Source: Arthrobacter globiformis
GTDB lineage: Bacteria; Actinomycetota; Actinomycetes; Actinomycetales; Micrococcaceae
Assembly: GCF_030817195.1 (NCBI RefSeq)
Contig: NZ_JAUSYZ010000001.1
Coordinates: 992,001 to 1,056,000 of the forward strand
Direction of reading: 5' to 3'
Length of the DNA stretch: 64,000 nucleotides
In this document: positions 37,274 through 46,087 of the stretch, in pieces
Layout of the letters: every line of letters begins with the position of its first letter
Position numbering within the stretch: the stretch's first letter is position 1
Notes under the pieces: generated by a model
Told to the model about the DNA's origin: nothing
Seen by the model: only the letters and a program-made list of their open reading frames with translations
Databases searched by the model: none
Made by a program: the position numbers and the translations under genes

Positions 37274-37850
37274 CCACGACCCGCCGGTCCATCCGCCGCC
37301 CACGCCCCGCCACCCGCGGGAACGTGGGCGGCGGTGGTGCGGGGACGGAATGCGTTCCGGTGCCCGCCCGCCGGCGGCGCAGCTCCAGCGCCAGGCTCTC
37401 CTGCCCGCGGGCCATTGCCCAGCGGTGGTTGGCCGCGAAGCCGGGCTTCAGCAGCCAGCTGAGCCGCCTCAGCAGCGGCTTGGTGGCACTGACCCGCCAG
37501 TCGTAGGTGATCAGGACTTCCGGCCCGTCCTGTTCGAACGTCCAGCGCCCGGTCCCGTCCAGGTCGCCGGTTGCGCGGATCGCGAAGCCCCTGCTGGTGG
37601 TCGGTTCCGTGACGGTCAGCGTCCAGCGGAGGGTGTAAGGGAGCCAGCCCTTGGTGTGGAGCCTGGCCATCCGCCCCACACCGTTCTCCTTGCCCGGATG
37701 GATGAGGTCCACGCGGAGGTACACGGAGGGCCACCACGTGGCCAGTCCGACGGGGTCGGCCAGGATCTCGGCGACGTCGTCCGTGGTCCCCGCCACCCGC
37801 CAGACCGTGACGAAGGCGTAGTCCGTGCTCCTGGTGCCCTTGGCGTTCAT
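37263..37850 (-). CDS. SRPBCC-family polyketide-cyclase-like protein
   Basis: A 195-residue protein with the START/SRPBCC fold across residues about 10-145: FVTVWRVAGTTDDVAEILAD, WWPSVYLRVDLIHPG, LPYTLRWTLTVTEPTTSRGF, GRWTFEQDGPEVLITYDWRV. The last 45 residues are Arg/Pro-rich and probably disordered. The start ATG 37850 has a clear GGAGGC ribosome site. It probably binds a hydrophobic ligand; no enzyme residues can be singled out. The 3' end overlaps the RND permease gene on the other strand by 11 nt. Confidence 0.78.
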   Translation of the reverse strand: MNAKGTRSTDYAFVTVWRVAGTTDDVAEILADPVGLATWWPSVYLRVDLIHPGKENGVGRMARLHTKGWLPYTLRWTLTVTEPTTSRGFAIRATGDLDGTGRWTFEQDGPEVLITYDWRVSATKPLLRRLSWLLKPGFAANHRWAMARGQESLALELRRRRAGTGTHSVPAPPPPTFPRVAGRGRRMDRRVVARR

Positions 37851-37953
37851 CTGTGCCTCCTGCCGCGAAAAGATCTGCAACCATTCAAGCGCGTGCCGCC
37901 CGTCCGCCATAGACTGCTGGCGTAAGTCACCACGCCCAAATTGAGGAGTAGCG

Positions 37954-38307
37954 ATGAACTACAGCGGAAGCCAGTACGAAAAGGCCGTGACGGCGGGGGA
38001 GCTTGACCGCAGCCACGTTGGCCAGACGGTGAGCTTTCAGCCGAACGATTTCACCGTGGTGTTCGGCAGGATCGCCGGAATCGCCCGCACCGACGCCCAG
38101 GTGTACCTGAGCCTGGAAGGGGTCGGCGGCGGGACGCACCTGAAGGACGAGTACGACCTGCCAGTGACGCACGAGGTGTATGTGCAGCTGGATCCGCTGA
38201 GCAGCGCGGGGAAGACCATCTCGGATGCGGAGCGGGTCATCAAGGAGAAACTGGACGAGCTCAAAAAGAACCTCCTCGACCGGGATCAGAAGTCCGGCTC
38301 CGAGTAA
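37954..38307 (+). CDS. conserved small protein of unknown function
   Basis: A 117-residue soluble acidic protein with a strong ribosome site (GAGGAG) before ATG 37954 and its own terminator after the stop. It has a beta-rich core (TVSFQPNDFTVVFGRIAGIARTDAQVYLSLEG, EVYVQLDPL) and a helical, charged C-terminus (SDAERVIKEKLDELKKNLLDR). I recognise no family. Codon use and signals show that it is a real single-gene unit. Confidence 0.7.
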   Translation: MNYSGSQYEKAVTAGELDRSHVGQTVSFQPNDFTVVFGRIAGIARTDAQVYLSLEGVGGGTHLKDEYDLPVTHEVYVQLDPLSSAGKTISDAERVIKEKLDELKKNLLDRDQKSGSE

Positions 38308-38320
38308 CAGCCCCAACGGC

Positions 38321-38358
38321 GAAGAACCCCGCTGCACAACCGTGCAGCGGGGTTCTTC
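38321..38358 (+). terminator. Rho-independent terminator
   Basis: A perfect 17-bp stem GAAGAACCCCGCTGCAC / GTGCAGCGGGGTTCTTC with an AACC tetraloop, ending in TTCTTCTA, 13 nt after the stop of the gene at 37954. Confidence 0.9.
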
Positions 38359-38684
38359 TAGGCAACCGCTCCGCGTATGGGGGAACACGGAGCGTCCCTG
38401 TCAAAACTAATGGAAAGCTTGCTTAGGTCTCAAATCGGAGCCACCTTTTCCCAAGCCCGCGGCGGTACTATCCCGCTACCGTCGCCGTAACGGGTCTCCT
38501 GGATCTACGGCCTCGGTAGGTGGCCCGCTCTGCGAACCGGGGAATGAGCGGGCCGCCGCCCCGGCCCGGGAACTTGCCCACGCCGGATGGGATGGGCCGC
38601 CGGAGTGAGATGCCGCCCGGACAGGTCCAACCAGGTTTCGATCGCTGCTCATAGGAGTCCGGCGAGGACACCGGCGGACCGGAG
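38359..38684. other. 326-bp region without a supported gene
   Basis: It lies between a terminator and the 3' end of the next convergent gene. A small open frame exists on the minus strand (38468-38764), but it overlaps the end of the following gene and has no ribosome site. I see nothing else recognisable. Confidence 0.5.
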
Positions 38685-39290
38685 TTAGCTGACGCGGCGG
38701 TAGCGGATGTGGGTGGCCAGCGGTGAGTGAAGCACCTCGGCGGGTTCGAAGCCGAAGGATTCAACCCCGTCGAAGATGCGCTCGCCCGAACCGAGCAGGA
38801 CCGGTGCGATGTCGAGGGTGAGTTCGTCGATCACGCCGGCGATCAGAGCCTGCCGGACGGTCGAAGCCCCACCGGCAATGTCCACGCCGTTTTCCCCGGC
38901 GGCCTGGCACGCAGCGGAGTAGGCCGCGTCGAAGCCCTCGGTGATGAAGTGGAAGGTCGTCCCGCCGTCCATCTGGATCGGGTCATGTCCGTGATGGGTC
39001 AGCACGAACACCGGCGCGTGGTACGGCGGCTCGGGGCCCCACCACCCCGCCCATTCCTCATCCCAGTCCCCGCGGATCGGGCCGAACATGTTCCGACCCA
39101 TTACATACGCGCCCCGCGGGCGCATGAGCCACTCGTTCGCGACCTTGTCGGCATCGTTCGCCCGCGCGTCGCCGATGTGCCAGCCGTGCAGCTCCAGCCC
39201 CCGCTTGCCCAGGGGGTTCTCACGGCTCTGGTCTGGCCCGGCGACGAAGCCGTCCAGCGAGATCGACATGTGGCAGGTGGTGTCCGGCAT
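38685..39290 (-). CDS. dihydrofolate reductase-family (RibD C-domain) protein
   Basis: A 201-residue NADPH-dependent reductase-fold protein. Marks of the DHFR/RibD family are the opening CHMSISLDGFVAGPDQS (6-22), VMGRNMFGPIRGDW and the late VDIAGGASTVRQALIAGVIDELTLDIAPVLLGSG. It is a stand-alone protein without RibA/RibD partners, and it is usually annotated as a DHFR-family protein of unknown substrate. The start ATG 39290 has GGGAGG upstream. It is followed by no visible T-rich hairpin. Confidence 0.88.
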   Translation of the reverse strand: MPDTTCHMSISLDGFVAGPDQSRENPLGKRGLELHGWHIGDARANDADKVANEWLMRPRGAYVMGRNMFGPIRGDWDEEWAGWWGPEPPYHAPVFVLTHHGHDPIQMDGGTTFHFITEGFDAAYSAACQAAGENGVDIAGGASTVRQALIAGVIDELTLDIAPVLLGSGERIFDGVESFGFEPAEVLHSPLATHIRYRRVS

Positions 39291-39390
39291 CGCGAACCTC
39301 CCGGGGGATTGCGACTTTGCATGCGGTCGTGCGGGGATCGTAGCACGTGATGACTCAGAAGAAGTTACCGCTGGGCTTCTTGGAGATGAA

Positions 39391-39435
39391 GAAAGACCCC
39401 GGTTCCCTTTGTTTACAAGGGAACCGGGGTCTTTC
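39391..39435 (-). terminator. terminator of the tRNA-Ser gene
   Basis: A perfect 19-bp stem (GAAAGACCCCGGTTCCCTT at 39391-39409 with its complement at 39417-39435) and a 7-nt loop start 5 nt after the CCA end of the tRNA. On the minus strand the stem is followed by TTCATCT. Confidence 0.85.
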
Positions 39436-39439
39436 TCAT

Positions 39440-39529
39440 TGGCGGTGACGGTGGGATTTGAACCCACGTTGGCTTTTACACCAAACAACATTTCGAGTGT
39501 TGCACCTTCGGCCGCTCGGACACGTCACC
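39440..39529 (-). tRNA. tRNA-Ser, anticodon CGA
   Basis: The acceptor arms GGTGACG and CGTCACC pair perfectly, with discriminator G and an encoded CCA. The anticodon loop CTCGAAA places CGA at 39495-39493 (minus strand), reading UCG serine codons. A long variable arm (class II) and the T loop GGTTCAAATCC are present. Length is 90 nt including CCA. Confidence 0.97.
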
Positions 39530-39676
39530 AACCTGAATAGGGTACCGGAGCAAGGCCCGCATCCCCAAAACGGCATACTTTTGCCGGCAACACAGTCAGC
39601 GGCCTGGCGTTCTCAGCGGGCGCGCCGGGACGCATCTTCCCGGAAATCGGGGCCGGGCACTAGATTCATAAGCAAG

Positions 39677-40723
39677 ATGAGTACTTCCCAGCAGCACACT
39701 AAAGCAACCGCATACTGGACCGTGGGCCCCGGCCGGGGTGAACTGCGCAGCGAGGAGCTGCCCGTCCCGGGCCCGGAGGAGGCGCTGGTGCGCTCGCTTT
39801 ATTCGGGCATCAGCAAGGGCACCGAACTCGTGGTCCACCAGGCTGCCGTACCGCCCTGCATCGCCGAGAAGATGCGCGCCCCGCACCAGGAGGGCTCGTT
39901 CCCGTCGCCGGTCAAGTTCGGCTACCTGTCCGTGGGCGTGGTGGAGCAGGGTCCGGATGACTGGATGGGGCAAATGGTGTTCTGCCTGCATCCGCACCAG
40001 GACCGCTACGTGGTGCCGGTGTCCGCGCTCACCCGCGTTCCCGACGGCGTTCCTCCCCGCCGCGCGGTCCTCACCGGCACCGTGGAAACGGCCGTGAACG
40101 CCCTTTGGGAGGCGGGGCCGAGGCTGGGCGACCGCGTCGCCGTGATCGGCGCCGGGCTGGTGGGCGGCATGGTGGCCACGCTGCTGCGCACGTTCCCGCT
40201 GGCGCGGCTCCAGCTCGTCGACCTGGCCCCTGACCGCCAGGACCTCGCCGACACCTTGGGCATTGACTTCGCGCACCCGGACGACGCCCTGCCGGACTGC
40301 GACATCGTGTTCCACTGCTCCGCGTCCGAAGGCGGGCTGGAGCGCAGCCTGAAGCTCGTGGGGGACGAGGGCGACATCATCGAGATGTCCTGGTACGCCG
40401 ACCGGAAAATCACCATCCCGCTCGGCGAGGACTTCCACGCCCGCAGGCTGTCCATCCGCGCCAGCCAGGTGGGCGCCGTGGCACGGGCCCGCCGGCACCG
40501 CCGGACCAACGCCGACCGGCTGGAGCTCGCCATGTCCCTGCTGACAGATCCGGTGTTCGATGCCTTCCTGACAGGTGCCTCCGCGTTCGCTGAGCTGCCG
40601 GGCGTGGTCCAGGACCTGGCCAGCGGCCGGCTCGATGCGCTGTGCCACGTGATTGAGTATCCCGCCACTGATGATCCCCTGACTGAAGACCACCGGACCG
40701 CCACCACCGAAACAGCGAGGTAA
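39677..40723 (+). CDS. MDR-superfamily zinc-type dehydrogenase of the pterin-like operon
   Basis: A 348-residue medium-chain dehydrogenase: N-terminal GroES-like part, then a Rossmann NAD(P) motif VAVIGAGLVGG (about 153-163). The usual catalytic zinc set is not obvious: the early region reads SLYSGISKGTELVVHQ instead of the C-G-x-D alcohol dehydrogenase pattern, so it may be a reductase acting on a non-alcohol substrate. It is the first gene of a three-gene unit whose next gene is 3 nt downstream. This gene set (dehydrogenase, pterin synthase-like, glycosyltransferase) is, from memory, conserved in actinobacteria but not characterised. Confidence 0.8.
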   Translation: MSTSQQHTKATAYWTVGPGRGELRSEELPVPGPEEALVRSLYSGISKGTELVVHQAAVPPCIAEKMRAPHQEGSFPSPVKFGYLSVGVVEQGPDDWMGQMVFCLHPHQDRYVVPVSALTRVPDGVPPRRAVLTGTVETAVNALWEAGPRLGDRVAVIGAGLVGGMVATLLRTFPLARLQLVDLAPDRQDLADTLGIDFAHPDDALPDCDIVFHCSASEGGLERSLKLVGDEGDIIEMSWYADRKITIPLGEDFHARRLSIRASQVGAVARARRHRRTNADRLELAMSLLTDPVFDAFLTGASAFAELPGVVQDLASGRLDALCHVIEYPATDDPLTEDHRTATTETAR

Positions 40724-40726
40724 CCA

Positions 40727-41125
40727 TTGTTCAGCCTGACCGTTCGCCGCCACTTCATGATCGCCCACAGCCTTCCTCGGGAGGCGTTCGGGCCAGCCCA
40801 GGGCCTGCACGGGGCGACCTTCGTGGCGGAGGTGAGGTTCCGCCGTCGTGCTCTCAACGACGACGCGATCGTACTGGACATCGGCGCCGCCGGAAGCATG
40901 ATTGAGGAGGTGCTGGCCGGGCTCAACTACCGCAACCTGGACGATCACCCGGACTTCGCCGGGAAATTGAGCACCACCGAGGCGCTGGCGCAGTACATTG
41001 CCGGCGCCGTCGCGGAGCGCCTGCGGGAGGACAGGGACGGCCGGGAACTCGCCGGCCTGGACGTCACGCTGCGCGAAAACCCCGACGCCTGGGCGAGCTA
41101 TGCCCTCGAGTTCGACCGCAACTAA
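40727..41125 (+). CDS. 6-pyruvoyl-tetrahydropterin synthase/QueD-like protein, non-canonical active site
   Basis: A 132-residue T-fold protein related to 6-pyruvoyl-tetrahydropterin and 6-carboxy-tetrahydropterin synthases. It keeps IAHSL (H14) and the LHG block (H28), the NLDDHPDF segment and TTEALA with the conserved Glu (E85). However, the catalytic cysteine before LHG is absent (the context is FGPAQGLHGATF), and the third zinc ligand of the HGH motif is alanine (A30). The canonical reaction on dihydroneopterin triphosphate is therefore doubtful. It starts 3 nt after the dehydrogenase and is 7 nt from the glycosyltransferase. Confidence 0.82.
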   Translation: MFSLTVRRHFMIAHSLPREAFGPAQGLHGATFVAEVRFRRRALNDDAIVLDIGAAGSMIEEVLAGLNYRNLDDHPDFAGKLSTTEALAQYIAGAVAERLREDRDGRELAGLDVTLRENPDAWASYALEFDRN

Positions 41126-41132
41126 GGCCGCC

Positions 41133-42314
41133 ATGCTGCCCCCACCAGCCATCCGGCTCCTGGTTCCCGCGAACATCCGCCATAACTCCGGCGGCAACGT
41201 CTACAACGCTGCGCTGGCGCAGGGCCTTGAGCAACTGGGAGCCGGGGTAACCATCCAGCCGGTCGCCGGCGAGTGGCCGGTGGGCAGCAAGGAAGAACGA
41301 CGGCGGCTGGCCGGCTTGCTCGGTTCAGGAACCGCTGCAGGGGGCCCGGCAGCGGTGCCGGCCAGCACCATCACGATCGTTGACGGTCTGGTGGCCTCCG
41401 GCGCCCCCGACGCGATGGAGGCGGCCGCCGCCGGCGGGCACGCGCCATGGGTCCTGCTGCACATGCCCCTGGACGAGCACCCGGACCTGGAAGCCCGGGC
41501 ACTCCGGGCGGCTGCCGGCGTGATCTGCACCAGCGGTTCAGCCGCTGCCGAGATCAGCCGGCGGCACGGACTGGCCGGCGTCCGCGCTGCGCTGCCCGGA
41601 ACCAGACGTGCCCGGGTGGCTGGCGGGTCCGAGCCACCGCGCCTGCTTGCCGTGGCGGCACTGCTGCCCAACAAGGACCAGTTGACTCTCCTCGGTGCGC
41701 TGGCCCGGCTCCAGGATCTGGAATGGACGGCAGCCCTCGTCGGCTCGGGCACGGCGGACCCCGACTACGCCCGCCAGGTCGCGGCGGCGGTCGACCGGCA
41801 CGGGCTGGGCGGCCGGGTGCAGCTGCCCGGCGAACTGACGGGCCAGGTGCTCGAGCAGCAGTGGCACGCCGCTGATCTGAGCCTGCTGGTCTCCAAGGTG
41901 GAGGCTTTCGGCATGGCGGTCACCGAGTCTGTGGCCCGCGGGGTGCCGGTCATCGTCCGGGCCGGCACCGGCGCGGTGGAGGCGCTGGAACTGGGTGCAG
42001 AAACCGCGCCAGAGCCTCCGGAAGGTGCAGCGCCCACCCTGCCCGGCGCCGTCGTCGAACTCGGTGCCGCCGGGGATGTTGACGCCGGGGATGTTGTGCC
42101 CGGGGACGGGGACGGGGACCCGGAGCCGCTGGCGGCCGTGCTGCGCAGCTGGCTCACGGACCCCGCCCTACGTGCGGAATGGCGCCGGCGTGCCCTCGCC
42201 GGCCGGGAACTCCTGCCTGGCTGGGACGCCACTGCACGGCGGGTGCTCGGCTACGTGGCGCCGGAGGCATCGGTAGGCGGCCATTCCTCGCAACCGCCCG
42301 CTGGTGGAGAATGA
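41133..42314 (+). CDS. glycosyltransferase family 4 (GT-B fold)
   Basis: A 393-residue cytoplasmic GT-B glycosyltransferase. The N-terminal acceptor domain opens IRLLVPANIRHNSGGNVYNAALAQGL, and the C-terminal donor domain has LLAVAALLPNKDQLTLLGAL, then LLVSKVEAFGMAVTESVARGVPVIV with the E-x7-E nucleotide-sugar motif. An acidic, low-complexity stretch (GDVDAGDVVPGDGDGDPEP) interrupts the last third. As the third gene of the operon it probably glycosylates the product of the two preceding enzymes, perhaps a reduced pterin-like compound. AAGG precedes ATG 41133. Confidence 0.82.
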   Translation: MLPPPAIRLLVPANIRHNSGGNVYNAALAQGLEQLGAGVTIQPVAGEWPVGSKEERRRLAGLLGSGTAAGGPAAVPASTITIVDGLVASGAPDAMEAAAAGGHAPWVLLHMPLDEHPDLEARALRAAAGVICTSGSAAAEISRRHGLAGVRAALPGTRRARVAGGSEPPRLLAVAALLPNKDQLTLLGALARLQDLEWTAALVGSGTADPDYARQVAAAVDRHGLGGRVQLPGELTGQVLEQQWHAADLSLLVSKVEAFGMAVTESVARGVPVIVRAGTGAVEALELGAETAPEPPEGAAPTLPGAVVELGAAGDVDAGDVVPGDGDGDPEPLAAVLRSWLTDPALRAEWRRRALAGRELLPGWDATARRVLGYVAPEASVGGHSSQPPAGGE

Positions 42315-42317
42315 GGC

Positions 42318-43544
42318 ATGACCAGCCACGTTCCGTCTGCCGCCACTCTGGAAACTGCTACGGCCCTCACCCCGGAGCTGCTCCGCGCCTGGGCCTGGCA
42401 CCGGCAGGGGCTGGACGGCACGCTCGAGGGCCGCACGTCGCAGGAGGTGCTCGCCACGGCGGGCTGGGCGAGGTCGGTGGGCGGCGCCAATCCGTACCTG
42501 ACCCTCTTCGCCCGCGCCGGAATCCGCCGCGGCCAGGTGGACGCGGACGTCCGCGAGCTCACGATCCACGAACTGCCCACCGCCCGCGGCTGCACCTATG
42601 TGCTGGGCCGGGAGGACTTCGACTGGGCGCTGACCCTCGGCAAGAGCGCTGACGAGGCCTTCCGCGTATTGGCCCGGCTCGGGGTGGACCGCGGCGAGAT
42701 CACGCTGCTGGAGGAACAGATCCTGCACGTTCTCGGCGAAGCCGACAGTCCGCTGGACCCCAGGCAGCTGAAAGAGGAGCTCGGGGAGTCGGTTCGGAAC
42801 CTGGGCGAGGAAGGCAAGAAAAAGGGGGCGGCCACCACGCTGCCCACGGCGCTGGGGCTGCTGCAGGCAGACGGCCGGATCCGCCGCGTTCCGGTCAACG
42901 GGCGGCTGGACCAGCAGCGCTATGCCTACACTCTGTGGGGCCTGCCGCCCAGCCGGCTCGGCCCGGAAGGCGCCCGCGAGGAACTGGTCCGCCGCTACCT
43001 CGGCTGGACGGGCGGCGCCACCAGCAAGCAATCCCAGTGGTTCACCGGCTTCACCCTCACCGACACCAAGGCGGCGCTCGCCGCCGTCGGGGCCGTGGAG
43101 GTTCCCACCGCCGCGGGCGACGTGCTCTGGATGCTGCCGGCCGACGTCGAACGCCTCGCGGACTTCAGTCCGCCGGACGGGGAACAGATCCAGTTGCTGG
43201 CCGGCACCGATGCGCTCGTGCTGCACCGCCGGAACGCAGGTGACCTGTTTGCGGACGCGGACCGGGACCGGAAGCTGCTGAACACCACCCTGGCGCTGCA
43301 GGCGGACCTGCCGGACCACCCCATCTTTGACCGTGGCACGATCATCGGACTCTGGCAGTACGATCCCGGCAGGGAAAGGATCGCCGCCTGGCTCTTTGCC
43401 GGCCGGACGCCCGCCGTCGAACAGCGCATCGCCGAGGTTGAGGCGTGGATCCGGGAGGATCTGGGCGACTTTCGCTCCTTCAGCCTGGACTCGCCATCGT
43501 CCCGGCAGGAGCGGATCGATGCGCTTGACGCCGCCGGCGTCTGA
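42318..43544 (+). CDS. winged-helix DNA glycosylase-like protein (AlkZ/YcaQ family)
   Basis: A 408-residue protein of the HTH_42/DUF1006 family, which includes AlkZ and YcaQ, glycosylases that unhook DNA cross-links. It has the family N-terminus LRAWAWHRQGLDGTLEG (about 22-38) in which the QG-containing motif is expected to be catalytic, three winged helices and the GGATSKQSQWFTGF block. The C-terminal region (FDRGTIIGLWQYDPGRERIAAWLF) matches the family. It follows the glycosyltransferase by 3 nt, which may just be convergent packing. Actual substrate is unknown. Confidence 0.8.
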   Translation: MTSHVPSAATLETATALTPELLRAWAWHRQGLDGTLEGRTSQEVLATAGWARSVGGANPYLTLFARAGIRRGQVDADVRELTIHELPTARGCTYVLGREDFDWALTLGKSADEAFRVLARLGVDRGEITLLEEQILHVLGEADSPLDPRQLKEELGESVRNLGEEGKKKGAATTLPTALGLLQADGRIRRVPVNGRLDQQRYAYTLWGLPPSRLGPEGAREELVRRYLGWTGGATSKQSQWFTGFTLTDTKAALAAVGAVEVPTAAGDVLWMLPADVERLADFSPPDGEQIQLLAGTDALVLHRRNAGDLFADADRDRKLLNTTLALQADLPDHPIFDRGTIIGLWQYDPGRERIAAWLFAGRTPAVEQRIAEVEAWIREDLGDFRSFSLDSPSSRQERIDALDAAGV

Positions 43545-43555
43545 CCAGCCGCCGT

Positions 43556-44062
43556 CTAACTGCCAGTGCGGTGGGCTGCGAAGAAGTCCCGCAGCAGCAG
43601 GCCGCATTCCTCCTCCTGCACGCCGGCGTAGACCTCCACCCAGTGGTTGAGGCGGCGCTCGCGCAGAATGTCGAACACGGAGCCCGCCGCCCCGGCCTTC
43701 TCGTCCCAGGCCCCGAACACCACGCGGTGGATCCGGGCCAGAATGATCGCTCCGGCACACATGGCGCACGGTTCCAGAGTCACCACCAGCGTGCAGTCCT
43801 CCAGCCGCCAGCCGTCGCCGCCGCCGCCGTCGAGCGCCGCGCGTTCCCGCAACCGCGCGGCGGCCTTCCGGATGGCCACCACCTCGGCATGCGCGGTCGG
43901 GTCCCCGAGGGCTTCGCGCTCGTTACGTCCGCTACCCAGGACCGTTCCGTCCGGACCGATCACGACGGCGCCAATCGGCACGTCCTCGGTTGCCAGGGCC
44001 CGCCGGGCTTCTTCGAGGGCAAGGCCCATCCATTCCAGGTGTTGCGGATCTGCCGGGGCCAT
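43556..44062 (-). CDS. tadA: tRNA-specific adenosine deaminase
   Basis: Converts adenosine 34 to inosine in tRNA-Arg(ACG), an essential wobble modification. The 168-residue protein has the zinc deaminase motifs THAEVVAIRKA (HAE, the zinc ligand and general acid) and TLEPCAMCAGAI (PCxxC). A Gly-rich insert (DGGGGDGWR) lies between them. The position beside upp and a PAP2 gene is common in actinobacteria. It is convergent with the gene at 42318. Confidence 0.95.
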   Translation of the reverse strand: MAPADPQHLEWMGLALEEARRALATEDVPIGAVVIGPDGTVLGSGRNEREALGDPTAHAEVVAIRKAAARLRERAALDGGGGDGWRLEDCTLVVTLEPCAMCAGAIILARIHRVVFGAWDEKAGAAGSVFDILRERRLNHWVEVYAGVQEEECGLLLRDFFAAHRTGS

Positions 44063-44122
44063 GGGTCAATGATAGTTTCGAAGGATACTTAGCATCGGAC
44101 AACGCGAGTGCCGGGAGTAACG

Positions 44123-44956
44123 ATGAAGTCCTTGACGGAAAAGTACGGCCGGTGGCTGGGGCCCTACGCGGCCCTGTGGATCACCCTCGTCATCGGCGGC
44201 TTCCTGGTGGTGGTCCTGACGCTCCTCAGTGCCGAGGTATACAACAGCGTTGTCGACCAGGACGGCGTTTCGGGACTGGACAGACCCGCCCTCCAGCTGG
44301 CCAAGGAATTCCGGAGCCCCGGACTCGATTCGGCTGTTACGGCCTTCACGAACATCGGCGGCGGCATTGGCATGCCCATCCTGGCGAGCCTCCTCGTTGC
44401 CTGGCTGATCTATGTCAGCCGCAGCTGGCGGCCGCTTATCCTGGTGGGCGGCGCGGCCGCAGTCTCCGTCACCGCCACCAGCGTAGGCAAGACCCTGCTG
44501 GGCCGCACCCGTCCTGACCACGTCGACGCCGTTCCCCCGTTCGAGTTCTCGCCGTCATTCCCCAGCGGGCACACGCTGAACACCACCGTGGTGATCGGCA
44601 TCGTGGTGTACCTCATGTGCCTGGAGTTCCGGAAGACCTCGGCGCGGACGTGGTTGATCATCGCGGGGGCGGCGTTCATCATCGCCATGGGACTGAGCCG
44701 CGTGTTCCTCGGCCACCACTGGCTGACAGACGTGATGGCAGCCTGGCTGATCGGGGCGGCCTGGGTGGGTGTGGTGATCCTGGCCCACAGGCTCTTCCAT
44801 GCCATCCGCCGGCGGGAGCATGCCGGCCCCGCGCCCACGTTCGAGCACCCGGCCCATCTGAAGGACAGCAAAACCGAGCGGGCGGAGCGCCTCCAGGGGT
44901 CTCCCGATGCCGGCGGAGGAGCCGGAAACCGGGGCGGGGAGCCAAGCCCCGGGTGA
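44123..44956 (+). CDS. PAP2-family membrane phosphatase
   Basis: Integral membrane lipid or polyprenyl phosphatase of 277 residues with about six helices. The three PAP2 active-site motifs are present in order: KTLLGRTRPDH, PSFPSGHT and SRVFLGHHWLTD. I chose ATG 44123 (ribosome site GGGAG) rather than the GTG five codons upstream. The C-terminal tail (about 50 residues) is hydrophilic and Gly-rich. Likely substrates are undecaprenyl pyrophosphate or phosphatidic acid; sequence cannot decide. It reads toward upp with 12 nt between them. Confidence 0.9.
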   Translation: MKSLTEKYGRWLGPYAALWITLVIGGFLVVVLTLLSAEVYNSVVDQDGVSGLDRPALQLAKEFRSPGLDSAVTAFTNIGGGIGMPILASLLVAWLIYVSRSWRPLILVGGAAAVSVTATSVGKTLLGRTRPDHVDAVPPFEFSPSFPSGHTLNTTVVIGIVVYLMCLEFRKTSARTWLIIAGAAFIIAMGLSRVFLGHHWLTDVMAAWLIGAAWVGVVILAHRLFHAIRRREHAGPAPTFEHPAHLKDSKTERAERLQGSPDAGGGAGNRGGEPSPG

Positions 44957-44968
44957 TAGTTTTGACCC

Positions 44969-45604
44969 ATGCGCACACTCGTCGTGGACCATCCGCTGGT
45001 CGCCCACAAGCTCACCGTCCTGCGGGATAAGAACACCTCCTCGCCGGTCTTCCGCCAGCTCACCGAGGAGCTGGTCACGCTCCTCGCCTACGAGGCCACA
45101 CGCGACGTCCGCACCCAGCCGGTCACCATCGAAACCCCGGTCGCCACCACGGTCGGGACCGCGTTCACCAAGCCTACGCCGCTGGTGGTCCCCATCCTGC
45201 GCGCCGGGCTGGGCATGCTCGAGGGCATGACCAAGCTGGTCCCCACCGCCGAAGTGGGCTTCCTGGGCATGGCCCGCGACGAGGAAACCCTGGACATCAT
45301 CACCTACGCAGAGCGCCTGCCGGACAACCTTTCGGGCCGCCAGATCTTCGTCCTCGACCCCATGCTCGCTACCGGCGGCACGCTGCGTGAGGCAATCAAG
45401 TTCCTGTTCAAGCGCGGCGCCGCTGATGTCACCTGCATCTGCCTGCTGGCCGCTCCGGAGGGCCTGGCCAAGCTGGAGGAGGAGCTTAAGGTTGCCAACG
45501 TCACCATCGTCCTTGCCTCCATCGACGAGAAGCTGAACGAGAAGGCCTACATCGTGCCGGGCCTGGGTGACGCCGGCGACCGGCTCTACGGGATCGCAGG
45601 CTAA
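44969..45604 (+). CDS. upp: uracil phosphoribosyltransferase
   Basis: Pyrimidine salvage enzyme that makes UMP from uracil and PRPP, 211 residues, full length. Marks are VVPILRAGLGMLEGM, the PRPP-binding stretch VLDPMLATGGTL, and the uracil-binding end YIVPGLGDAGDRLYG. It lies 12 nt after the PAP2 gene and may share its transcript. Confidence 0.97.
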   Translation: MRTLVVDHPLVAHKLTVLRDKNTSSPVFRQLTEELVTLLAYEATRDVRTQPVTIETPVATTVGTAFTKPTPLVVPILRAGLGMLEGMTKLVPTAEVGFLGMARDEETLDIITYAERLPDNLSGRQIFVLDPMLATGGTLREAIKFLFKRGAADVTCICLLAAPEGLAKLEEELKVANVTIVLASIDEKLNEKAYIVPGLGDAGDRLYGIAG

Positions 45605-45663
45605 AGCCCCTTCCGGAGCGCAGGTCTTCCGGAGCGCGGGGCGCCCCGGCTAGCCTGTGCAGC

Positions 45664-46041
45664 ATGGACTGGAAACTTGAACTCGTCTTCGTACCCGTGT
45701 CCGACGTGGACCGCGCCAAGGACTTCTACGTCAACAAGGTCGGTTTCAACGCCGACTACGACGAGCGGCCCATGGACGGCATCCGCTTCGTCCAGCTGAC
45801 CCCGCCCGGGTCGGGCTGCTCGATCGCCATCGGGGAAGGCCTCAACGATGCTCCTCCGGGCACGGCGCCCAGCCTTCAGCTCGTGGTGAGCGACATCAAC
45901 GCCGCCCACAACCAGCTCAAGGCGAACGGCGTGGACGTCAGCGATGTGGACATCCAGGATTGGGGCCACTTCGTCTACTTCGCCGACCCGGACGGCAACA
46001 AGTGGGCGGTGCAGTACCTCCCCAACCGGCCGAACGGCTGA
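45664..46041 (+). CDS. VOC/glyoxalase-family protein
   Basis: A 125-residue single VOC module protein (glyoxalase/bleomycin-resistance fold): opening LVFVPVSDVDRAKDFYVNKVGF, and GNKWAVQYLPNRPNG at the end after the DPDGNKW motif. Such proteins bind a metal and act as dioxygenases, lyases or drug-binding proteins. The substrate cannot be stated. No strong ribosome site is seen before ATG 45664. Confidence 0.85.
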   Translation: MDWKLELVFVPVSDVDRAKDFYVNKVGFNADYDERPMDGIRFVQLTPPGSGCSIAIGEGLNDAPPGTAPSLQLVVSDINAAHNQLKANGVDVSDVDIQDWGHFVYFADPDGNKWAVQYLPNRPNG

Positions 46042-46087
46042 GTTCGGAAGTCCACGTTTGCCGCGAGGATAGTGCAGGATGGAAGCC

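Noticed and set aside
38468..38764. 98-codon minus-strand gene
   Set aside because: Overlaps the end of the DHFR-family gene and lacks a ribosome site.
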